A stretch of DNA of 64,000 nt from Aurantiochytrium sp. KH105. Taxonomy: Eukaryota; Sar; Bigyra; Thraustochytrida; Thraustochytriidae. The position numbers and the translations under genes were made by a program. The notes beneath the pieces are model-generated. The model did no database searches. It was not told the DNA's origin and saw only the letters and a list, made by a program, of their open reading frames with translations. The DNA lies in assembly GCA_003116975.1 (NCBI GenBank), contig BGKB01000139.1:189171-253170 (forward strand). The letters are read 5' to 3'. Position 1 is the stretch's first letter, and each line of letters starts with the position of its first letter. This document shows, piece by piece, positions 47,418-56,109 of the stretch.

Positions 47418-49214
47418 CTAGGTTTCGACCGACGACTCTGCATCAAGGGTTGGGATCGTCTGCAGCGCGGTCTGCAAGAGGGCCAGCGCATATCCGGCCT
47501 CACTGGTGAGCAAAGACTGCGCGACGCAATGCTCGAGATAGTGCGTGAGAGATGCAAGGTTGCGAGGTTGAGACCAAATAGTCGCAAAACAAAAGATGGG
47601 CAGTAAATCGTCTGCGCCAATCTCGTGCTTGCCATGCTGGCCCGCTTGGGAAATTGCGAGAGGGATTGTGCGTGAGGCCCGAACAAGAAGCCGAGCCTTG
47701 CTTGTCGGGCCGCTTCCCATTGGTGACGCTGGGTCCCAAACTTGTTTCAGAATTTCCACTACCGCCGCGTACGGTGTCTTGCAGGTGGACAAAACAAAGT
47801 CTTCGCTTGCCTGCAATCGACGCAGGAGTTCGTGAGGGTCTCCTTGCGCCACGATTCGAGCAGCAGCCTTGGCAATGCAGCGGTCTTCGGTGAGAAATTT
47901 CTCCGAGGCAGCATAGAGAGGCGCCACGACACCTCGGAAAAGAGGCGCGGCCACGGCCTCCTCGACGGCACAGCGACAGACGAGGCTAGCCTTTTCGTTG
48001 AGAGGCCGGTTCCCGGGCTGCGCGTCGAGTTGGCGCTCGTCCTCGCTCAAAGCGAGGATGGCCGTACCGAGGACTGGAAATTGTGTTATGATACACTGCG
48101 TGAGGATGCGCACAACCAAGACCACGTCAGCTAATGCTGTGGCAATGGCGTCTTCCGCCATCACGTCAAGCTTGAAATGATAAAGCAGTACCAGGATACG
48201 AACATAAGATGCGGCGACGCGACCGAGGCGAAAGCGCAAGCGTCTGTCCTGGTCGAGAACGTATAGGTGCGGAACGCCACGCAAGACCTTGTGGGCATAC
48301 TGGAGCTGGGCGTCGAGCGTGTCGTCCGAACCGCGGAGGGCAATTTGCAAAAAGGCTCGAATTTGCGGCTCATCCACCTTGGTCTCCAGTGACTGCGCAA
48401 ACTCGCGCGATATCATTTGCAGTTTGTCAAACGCGTCGGTCGGGTCCTCGGGGCGCTGCGGCAGGCCAAAGACGACGAGCAAGCCCTGCAAGGCATCGGT
48501 GCGGAGACCCTCGAGGCGAGAACTGACCATGGCCTCGAGATCTTTGTTCGAAACCATGAGCTCACGACGCGAGCCTGAAAATTGGGCGTACGCAGCCTCG
48601 AGAAGCTCGTCCGCGAGGGTACGAGCATCTGCGATGGGGACTGTGGGCCTCCACATGGAGGGCGGGCGCTGACGTTCTTGCGTTTGACGGCGGTGTGCGA
48701 TGGCGTCGGCGAAGACGGCCGCCAGGGCTTGATCTAATCTCGCCGTTGCCTCGTGTGCGTGTTTTTCCTGCAGCATTGCCACCGCTGCATCGCTCGCGCG
48801 GCGGATGTCGCGCAGGCGATCTTCGGCGCTTTGCGCTTGAGGCCGGCTCGAAGCCGCCAAGACAGTGCTCTGAAGTGCTGCTACGGTCGCGTCTACCTCT
48901 TCTTTCCCTCGAAGCAGGTCTCCGGTCGATCTATGCGCGCGAAGCGGCGGTCCAGCATTTGCTTTGCCCGTCGTCTCCTCTGCTGCCGTCTCGCCCGCAA
49001 GAGCTGCGTTTTGGAGCAGTGATGCGGCTGATCGGGGTCGGGGTTTTCTTGTTGGCCTTGGGGGCGCTGGCGCCCGTCTGTGTGCTGCTGGGCGGGCCGC
49101 TGACGAGGAGGCTAATAAATACGCGCCACTGGCGCCTTGCTGCCCGCCTTGGTCCTTGGCGTCTGTCTCGTACAGCTCATCGAAGAGCTCGGCCTCGAGG
49201 TCTTCGTCTTCCAT
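47418..49214 (-). CDS. VPS9-domain protein, probable Rab5-type GEF
   Basis: 598 aa starting MEDEDLEAELFDELYETD. The first roughly 150 residues are Ala/Pro/Arg-rich and disordered, followed by a helical region (RLRDIRRASDAAVAML). The C-terminal third matches a VPS9 domain: helical bundle from about residue 450, then GADDLLPIFCFATIWSQPRN, with LTHYLEHCV and SEAGYALALLQTALQTI. The conserved Asp and Tyr of the Rab-binding surface are present. VPS9 proteins load GTP on Rab5/Rab21/Rab22 at early endosomes. No RUN, SH2, FYVE or other accessory domain is recognised. The in-frame stretch upstream of 49214 has only a TTG, so the ATG at 49214 was chosen. Confidence 0.85.
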   Translation of the reverse strand: MEDEDLEAELFDELYETDAKDQGGQQGASGAYLLASSSAARPAAHRRAPAPPRPTRKPRPRSAASLLQNAALAGETAAEETTGKANAGPPLRAHRSTGDLLRGKEEVDATVAALQSTVLAASSRPQAQSAEDRLRDIRRASDAAVAMLQEKHAHEATARLDQALAAVFADAIAHRRQTQERQRPPSMWRPTVPIADARTLADELLEAAYAQFSGSRRELMVSNKDLEAMVSSRLEGLRTDALQGLLVVFGLPQRPEDPTDAFDKLQMISREFAQSLETKVDEPQIRAFLQIALRGSDDTLDAQLQYAHKVLRGVPHLYVLDQDRRLRFRLGRVAASYVRILVLLYHFKLDVMAEDAIATALADVVLVVRILTQCIITQFPVLGTAILALSEDERQLDAQPGNRPLNEKASLVCRCAVEEAVAAPLFRGVVAPLYAASEKFLTEDRCIAKAAARIVAQGDPHELLRRLQASEDFVLSTCKTPYAAVVEILKQVWDPASPMGSGPTSKARLLVRASRTIPLAISQAGQHGKHEIGADDLLPIFCFATIWSQPRNLASLTHYLEHCVAQSLLTSEAGYALALLQTALQTIPTLDAESSVET

Positions 49215-49755
49215 TGTGAACGATTGCGGGTTTGTGATCTTTTCTTTTGATGATTTTATTCCGTGCACGGTGTTGTTGTGTTGCCTGCGTTTATGTCGCG
49301 CGATCTTCTTGTCGAAGGTCAAGGGTCACGTCAGAGGGTGTTAAATTAAGTAGAGTCGACCTTATCAGTTGAAAGGCATCTCATCTTGGCCCACCAATGG
49401 TGAGCAAAATGTTCTTGAAGGAGACGATACCACATTTATGTACATGGCCTTGATGGCCGCCTCAGATGACACCCATATTTATTTGTTCAACTTCTTTGCG
49501 TCGCTTCTTTGCACAGAAAGAAAATGCTTGACATGGAAAATATTCACGAGTGCGTGGAACGCGCTATCTTGCCTGGCTAAAGTTCTTTTCTTTTCTTTTT
49601 TTCGGATTCTGTAGAGGAGGGATCAAGCAAAGAAATGAAAGTGATGAATAGGTAGTAGATGTGAAATAAGATCAGGAGCCCAAAGGGCGCAAAGAAAAGA
49701 ACAAAACAGAGGCAGCTAGGGCGGCGGACAAAAGAATGCTGAAACATGCGCATGC
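49215..49755. other. Intergenic: VPS9-protein 5' flank and polyQ-protein 3' flank
   Basis: 541 bp of AT-richer DNA; no supported gene or strong repeat. Confidence 0.5.
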
Positions 49756-50880
49756 TCACTTGGGCACCTTGAGGTTGTTCTCGCCATCGTTGTTCCAGTT
49801 CTCGCAAAACTGGCGAGCAATCTTGGTAAAGTTGGAGCGCGAAATGCGGTGGCCCTGCAGCTCCAGCATGCTCTCCTGCTTGGGGTTGTCGCTCTCGATA
49901 ATTTGCGTGTCCGAAAAACCACTCTCGCGAAGATGGAACTCGGCGCGATGCATGAGCGCGGACCAGATGCAGCTCCGCGGTGGCGCATTTCGGATGCTCT
50001 GTTCGTAGGCCCCAATGACGTCTTTACATGCCTGACGAATGAGGACCATGCGAATGTCCACCTCTTCCGTCAGGGCCGCGTCTTTGATCGCCTTGGCTGC
50101 AGCGGCCATGGCGGGCGAGCTCGCAGCGTCGAGACGCTGGCGTGAGCCAACGTCCGAGTCGTCGCCCGACAAGCTTTTCCGCGCCGAGGGTCGTCGCGTG
50201 AGATTCGACGAAGCTGCAGCGGCAGCGGCGGCGGCGTTCGGGGCCGTGCACATGGCAATGACGCTCGTCTCCGGGACGACGCTGTGCGAGCTTTCAAGTA
50301 CGAAGCGCACATCGTCCTCAAAAAGAACAGCTGTGCGGTGTTTAGGCTTGGCGCGCAGCGTCGATTTTTCGATGCGCTCGCGGCCGTCTGGCGCGAGTTG
50401 CTCCATGTTCGACCGCTCGAGCACGTTGAGAAACCAGATGGCATGATGAACCGTGAGAGTCGAATCTGGCGAGGGGCGCTCGCTCATGGCGTATCCCGGC
50501 GGAAAGAGATCGTCCGGTGTAACTTCGAGACTCTCATCGTCTTCCATGTCGTCATCGCCATCGCCAGCCAAAAGTTGCTGCGCTTGCTGCAACAAGAGCT
50601 GATTCTCCGCGAGGTTGTCCAGGGAGTGCATGGAGTCTCCAAAGAGTGCCTGGACCTCGTTTTGCAGGTGGTTCTGCGACGCAGGGACCGAGCTAGGGAA
50701 CTGAAAAGGATGCTGGTCATGAACCTGTTGCCCCTGTTCTTGATTATCCTGTTGCTGGTGCTGCTGCTGTTGCGTATCCGGCATGCCGGACTTTTGCAGT
50801 TGTTGCTGTTGCTGCTGCTGTTGGTCATCAATCTGGTCCAGGTCGAGACCCAGAAAGGGAGGCGGCATCGTCCCGTGCAT
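49756..50880 (-). CDS. Uncharacterised glutamine-rich protein
   Basis: 374 aa that I cannot assign. The N-terminal 70 residues are Gln-rich, with a run of eight Q followed by HQQQDNQEQGQQ. An acidic patch (GDDDMEDDESLEVTPDDLFP, about residues 107-127) comes next. Two more conserved-looking stretches are STLTVHHAIWFLNVLERSNM with HRTAVLFEDDVRFVLESSHS, and a C-terminal helical region (VDIRMVLIRQACKDVIGAYE, then ISRSNFTKIARQFCENWNN). An alanine run separates them. The make-up resembles a transcription cofactor, but no DNA-binding domain is seen; this is only an impression. The start at 50880 is the first in-frame ATG. Confidence 0.7.
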   Translation of the reverse strand: MHGTMPPPFLGLDLDQIDDQQQQQQQQLQKSGMPDTQQQQHQQQDNQEQGQQVHDQHPFQFPSSVPASQNHLQNEVQALFGDSMHSLDNLAENQLLLQQAQQLLAGDGDDDMEDDESLEVTPDDLFPPGYAMSERPSPDSTLTVHHAIWFLNVLERSNMEQLAPDGRERIEKSTLRAKPKHRTAVLFEDDVRFVLESSHSVVPETSVIAMCTAPNAAAAAAAASSNLTRRPSARKSLSGDDSDVGSRQRLDAASSPAMAAAAKAIKDAALTEEVDIRMVLIRQACKDVIGAYEQSIRNAPPRSCIWSALMHRAEFHLRESGFSDTQIIESDNPKQESMLELQGHRISRSNFTKIARQFCENWNNDGENNLKVPK

Positions 50881-50966
50881 CAGAAGCCTCACGGCCGCAG
50901 CGTCAGGGCCCGCCCGCGTTTAAGCTTCAGGTCCGAGATGAAGAAAGCGAGGCCAAGGGCCACCAC

Positions 50967-50997
<31 letters not shown>

Positions 50998-51709
50998 GCA
51001 GTGTCCACGAGCAGCACGTGCACGGGCCCCTTGACTTTCCTTGTTTGTACGTCGCACACGTCCTCCGACCTTGCGTGCGAAGCGAGGGCAGCGCGCGTGC
51101 GCGTGAGGCGCGCGCGGGGGGGGGGGGGGGATGAGCCGCGAGGGGAACAGGCGGGCTCAGAGACGCCCGCGCCGTGCTCGAGCTGCCGCGCGGCGCCGTC
51201 CGCGTCAGGGGAGCGGGCGTGACAGCGCCGATGCAAGGGCAGCGGGCACGGGCTCGCAATCTCTCTCTCCCGTGCTTGACAGTGCGCAGGAGGCGAGCGC
51301 GGGAGTAGGTACGTTGCCGAGTCCTGCGCGAAGCGGGCGAGTTGCCGCAGGCGGGCAGCGGCGAGGCGAGGGGACGCAGAACAGACGCGGCGCGATTCAG
51401 AGCCCTCGCGCAGCCGCGCAGCGAGCGACCCCGCTTGCAGGTTTGCAGCAGCACAGGCAACTCGTGCACACACCCCGGCTGCAGAAAGAAAAAATTTATT
51501 GGAAAAGTTCACATCAATCAGAAAAAGGTCTAACTAAAAAAGGGTACATATAAATCTTCATAGGCCTGGACACGCCAAAAAGCCTTCTATTATTCAAGAT
51601 GACTCGCGTGGCTTGGGGATTGTATACAGAATTCGCGATGCTTTGGCTTCTGCATACCGAGCAGAGAAAGAAGTCCAAAGTCGAGAGGCCTGTTCGCTAA
51701 ACATTGCGG
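50881..51709. other. Intergenic: polyQ-protein 5' flank and PRP18 3' flank
   Basis: 829 bp with an ACG microsatellite (50963-50995) and a run of 15 G (51116-51130). The rest is GC-rich promoter-like DNA turning AT-rich towards PRP18. A hydrophobic valine run read from the ACG repeat on the minus strand is an artefact of the repeat. Confidence 0.5.
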
Positions 51710-53342
51710 CTACTGCAGCATCTTGGACGGGTCCGCAGGATGTGTGTTTTGACGAAAAGTGAGAAGTCGCTTCAAACTCGTGAGGTACTTGCGTTGCGCT
51801 TCGTCGTTCATGACGTGTGCAACCTTGCCGGCATTGATGCGTTCACGGCCTTTGCGCTCGTGGATACCAACCATGGTCACACCAATGGGCCATGGGTCGT
51901 TGCCAATAGCGAGACGTACATACTGATCTGCAGCCTGTGGGGTTTCGAGTTTCAATAGAAAACATGTTGTCAGTACTCGTCCAAAATGCGAAGAAAAGAA
52001 AATCAAACCAGCAAAAGAGAAAGAAGGTTCGGGGACGGGCCCGTCCGACAAATGATCGACCATTGGAGATCGATCGAAAGTAAATCATGCTAGGTCGTTT
52101 GATGGATTTTTCTTTTTCTCTCGGCAGGCATCAGATTCGTGAAAACTGATAAAAATTGGTGTCACTCATGCGGTCACTCTTTGGCGACTCAGGCTTATGA
52201 TGAATTATCCTCACATGCCTACCATTAGAGAAGAAAAATACCTCAACCGACCACACCCGTTCCGGAAACAAGAACCGACGAGCTCATCGTCTCTCCAGGC
52301 GCCCACATCCCAAAAACGAAGCGCGACTTACCTGCGTGTATTCTTTCTTCATGCAAAGTTGTACCATGCGATCAACGGCCTCGAGAACTTCAGGGGCAAC
52401 CTGCTTGTTCTTGAGTAGTTTTTTCAGGGGCCGCAGGTGATCCTGCGTTTGCTTAAGGGTCTGCGCCTCCTTGCGACCCGTGACGCTCCGTCGTTGCGCA
52501 GCGTCCATCGAATTGACCTGGGCTTGCCAGTCGTCAAGATTCAACTTCATAAACGCGAGCACGCGTTTCTCGGCTGTCTTTTTGTTCACAACATCCGCAT
52601 CAGTCACGCTGCGTTCGCTGCGTCGTTTTTTGCCACTCGAAGTCCTTTCGACGGCGGGACCAGAGTCGCCCTTGCCTGCGCCGGCGCCGGCAGCGGAGGA
52701 GGACGACGAAGACAGGGAGGATAAGGCGGCGCCGGCTCCAGAGCCAGCGCCAGCGCCAGCAGCAGCGGTGGCGGCAGCGGCGGCGGTTTCGCCAGAGATA
52801 CCCTCGAGCGTCCTGGCCTCATCCTCCGCCGCCAAGAGCGCGGCTGTGGCCGCAGCAGATGCAAGCGAGGGTGCGTGTGAGCCCTTGAGCTTCATGCCCT
52901 TGTGCTCGTCCGCGCCCATATTCTGCTTTTCGAGGGCGCGAAGCCGCGCAAGTCGCGTCGCGTCCTGCTCGCCAAAGAGCGTGGCTGGCTCGCCTCGAGC
53001 GCGCAGTCTGCGCACAACTTCTTCGCGCGTCAGCTCCTGCATCTTCGCATCGGCGCCGTCAGCAGCAGCTCGCGGCGAGGCCTTCGACGACGTCAACGTC
53101 GACGCCGAGGCCTCGCCGTCGACCTCGCGGTCGCGCGCGCCATTTGGTTGGCCCTGCGCGCCGGCCGCCGCCGCCTCGCCGTCGCCGTGCTGCTCCTTCT
53201 TCTTCTTCTTCTTCATCTCCGGCGCCGCGTCCTCGCCGGCGCTCGCGGCGTCCGGACGGCCGCGCACGCGGCTCCCGCGCTGCGGCCCCCGCGCCGCGCG
53301 CGCCGCGCGCCCGTCCGCGATGAGCGCCGCGAGCGCGTCCAT
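51710..53342 (-). CDS. PRP18: Pre-mRNA-splicing factor Prp18 (two exons)
   Basis: Prp18 acts in the second step of splicing with Slu7 and U5 snRNP. Exon 1 is 53342..52332, exon 2 is 51934..51710; the 397-nt intron (52331..51935) begins GTAAGT and ends CACAG, with a branch-like TACTGAC near its 3' end. The product is 411 aa. The N-terminal half is Ala/Lys-rich with a PRP4-like (SFM) motif at about residues 100-140 (LTREEVVRRLRARGEPATLF). The Prp18 domain runs from about 250: NKKTAEKRVLAFMKLNLDDW, LRPLKKLLKNKQVAPEVL and, across the junction, KKEYTQAADQYVRLAIGNDP then WPIGVTMVGIHERKGRERI. The Prp18 core is well conserved, and the splice join restores the invariant WPIGVTMVGIHER region in frame. 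Confidence 0.93.
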
Positions 53343-54398
53343 GCTGCGTCGCAAGGCGGTTTGCTTCGCTGCGCTCGGCTCCGCTTGGCGAATAATTTTG
53401 GGGTCTCTCGATCTTAATTTTAAGGGCCGCCGACGGGCGCCTTGCACCTGCACTTGGAGTCGCTTGGCCTCGGCTTTCGAGTTCTTTCCCCCTTTCCTTC
53501 CTTCCAGTGGCAGGTCGTTGTCGAGGTCTTTCTTCCGAGTCCTGGCCGTGGAGAACTGACGGTCCCGTTTGATGGTGATCTCACGCGCTGTCAAGTTGGT
53601 TGTTCTTGGAGGGCACAGGGCAAGCAGGTTCTCCGTCCATCCACCTGGCGGGCTGGGCACGGCGGATGCGAGTGTCTAACCGGAAAGTTTTCCCGCATCG
53701 TTCAACGTGCTGCAGCTGCTGGCTGCACGACGTGCCATCTTCGGACCTGGTTGACCAGCTAGTTCTCCGTCGTTCACAAACTGTGCTGCTTAGCAATCTG
53801 GCCACCTGGCCCGACGAACGTCGGGATGGGCTTCGCACGCACGCCCCGCTTCGCAGCCCGGATCTCCCCCCTGTCGCGGCCAGCGACCCCTGCACTCCAA
53901 GCACGCCATGCGCGCGCCCTTGCTCTGCGCGGACGGCGTCTCCCGCGTCTCGCGACCATCCCGATCCTAAACCGCGGTCGCCCGAACGTGTCTCCCTCCG
54001 CGCGCTGGCTGTGGCCTTCGCCTCGCCCGGCCGCGCCGCGCCGCGCCGCTGCGGTCTTCCCGGCGCCCGTCGCGCGAGCTCGCGCCGCCCCGCGGGCTCG
54101 CGTCGCGCCGGTTCGCGCCGCGGGCGAGGCGGGCGCGCCAGATTGCGTGAACGGAAGAGAGCGCGAGAAAGGGAAGAGTACGAGGGGAGACCGCAAGCTG
54201 CCTAGGATCCCAGTCCGCGTCCCAGTCCGCGTCCACGTCCACGTCCGCAGAGCAGGGCAGGGCAGGGCAGGGCAGGGCAGGGCAGGGCAGGGCAGGGCAG
54301 GGCAGCAGCAGAACCGCAACGCGCGAGGCGAGGCGGCGAGGAGGCGCGGAGCAGACGCTGGCGAGGCGGGCGGGGAAGGCGGGAGGAAGGGGGGAGAC
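53343..54398. promoter_or_regulatory. Divergent promoter PRP18 / sterol desaturase-like gene
   Basis: 1.06 kb between two divergent starts. Just before the right-hand gene lie GTCCACGTCC units (54221-54246) and a GGGCA microsatellite (54251-54305). No supported gene. Confidence 0.45.
54251..54305. repeat. (GGGCA)n pentanucleotide repeat
   Basis: About ten near-perfect units, ending some 95 bp before the putative ATG of the sterol desaturase-like gene. Confidence 0.9.
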
Positions 54399-55426
54399 AT
54401 GGCCGACACCGCGGTGGCCGCGCCGGGGCTGCTCGGCGGGCTGCGGACCGCCGAGCAAAAGGCGGCGCTGGTGCTGGCGGCGGTCACGGTGGCGTACGGG
54501 TTCAAGAGCGCGGAGTCAGGGTGAACCGCGAGCGGGAGATTGTCGAGCATCCCAAGACCCAGCGCACGCCCAGCGCGGAAAAGGTTCAGGATCACCCCGT
54601 CGCCGCCTGGGTTCTCACCAACGCGTCCGTGTGGACCACGGTGCTGCTCAAGTTCAAGCTCGGATTCAGTCTCGAGAATGGAGACACTTTTTGGAAAGCA
54701 TTCTTCAAACAATGGGCCGGCAACGTAGTCACCGTCGACGGGTCCATGGCCATCAATTGGTTTCTCATCAACAAGGTCTACGCGCACGTGCCCTTCTTTA
54801 CCCACAAGCGCCTCAAGCAGACCTATACCGAAATCCTCATGGACTACATCAAGTGCAATACCGTCGTTAATGTCATTGGGGCCACGGTGCAAAGCTTGAT
54901 CTTTCTCTACATAAAGAACGGCAAGGTGACCGGACAAGGTGAGCCCTGGAGACCCTTGCGCTTCTTGATGCGCCTCATTTACATGCGGGCTATTGTTGAT
55001 GCAGGATTCTGGGTCGGGCATCGCTGGCTTCATCGCAAGGACGTTTACGCGTGGGCCCATCGAACACATCACGAGCACAGCGCCACCCAGCTCACCACGA
55101 ACTACCATTTCGAGTGGCACGATCTCCTCATTGAAGCTTTCATTCCCTTTATCGTTGGCGTTGCCGTTAACGACGCTTTTTTTACGCCCTTGGATGGGTT
55201 TGACATGTCGTTGCTAGGGACTTACATCTTTTGGCATGAGATCGAATCTCACGCCGGCAAGCCCATGCCCACCATGCCGCTCGTGGCACCGCTTTCCACG
55301 TGGACGCAGCGCTTCGATGACTGGAACTCGTGGTTTCACGAAGTTCACCACCGCACCCTCAAGTTCAACCTCTCTATTTCCCCATGGTTTGACTGCCTCA
55401 TGAAGACTCATCGCTGGGATCTTTAG
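54399..55426 (+). CDS. Sterol desaturase / fatty-acid hydroxylase superfamily membrane protein (5' junction uncertain)
   Basis: The body, 54521..55426, encodes an integral di-iron enzyme with the histidine clusters HRWLH, HRTHHEH and HEVHH, plus WHDLL and IFWHEIESH, as in C5-sterol desaturases, C4-methylsterol oxidases and fatty-acid hydroxylases. Hydrophobic segments precede the clusters (VVNVIGATVQSLIFLYI, IVDAGFWVG). This frame opens with GTG, and its first ATG lies too far inside. An upstream frame from ATG 54399 (MADTAVAAPGLLGGLRTAEQ) reads into TGA at 54522 and is offset by one base. A 26-nt intron (54494-54519, GTACGG...TCAG) or an 80-nt one (54494-54573) would join them; an indel is the third option. 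The substrate is not determined by the sequence. Confidence 0.75.
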
Positions 55427-55761
55427 AATCCAATCCCTTTCATTCCTCCTCACTAGGCCTACTAAACCTGAGCACGAGCATTTTTTATCCGTTCATGTCT
55501 AAAAACTTTTTTTTACTGAAATCGGAATCCGAATACGATCAAGGTGAGCTCGCTTACGAGACAAGACATTACACCTCAGAAACAAGCACACTTGCGCCCC
55601 GACCGCGGCGCGCACGGGCGATCATTGGCCGCAGCGCGCAAAGCGATCTCTAGCCTAGCCTTGCTCCGCGGGCTTTTGAGTGGGAAAACGAGGCGAGCTG
55701 TGCTGCATGACCTCACCCTACCACGACTCTCGCCACAGGGCGGCCAGAAAGAATGCCGTAC

Positions 55762-55797
<36 letters not shown>

Positions 55798-55798
55798 A

Positions 55799-55839
<41 letters not shown>

Positions 55840-56109
55840 AAAGTTGACAGCTACATTTGCTTGCATTTGTTCGACGTCGTATTCGCCGCGCTAGAGTTAA
55901 AGTCTAACTAACCATCCGATGCTCGCAGCTTTGAGATTTTTCATGGAGGCATCGAGCGTGAGGAGGCAGACAGTCTCCAGCGACCCGCCTTTCGAACACG
56001 AACACACCTTATTACCAGCATTTCAGAGCCAAACAAGTCGCGCGCACGCGAGCTGACTAGTCATGGAAGAGATGCTGTCATCAATAAACCTTACAAACCT
56101 CTCGGATCC
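55427..56109. other. Intergenic with compound trinucleotide repeat
   Basis: 683 bp between two plus-strand genes. TGC units (55764-55798) pass directly into ATG units (55799-55840). No gene is seen. Confidence 0.6.
55764..55840. repeat. (TGC)n(ATG)n compound microsatellite
   Basis: About 11 TGC units followed by about 14 ATG units in non-coding DNA. Confidence 0.95.

Noticed and set aside
50889-51512. 207-codon minus-strand frame with a run of valines resembling a membrane segment
   Set aside because: The valine run is the ACG microsatellite read in one frame; the rest is low-complexity promoter DNA.
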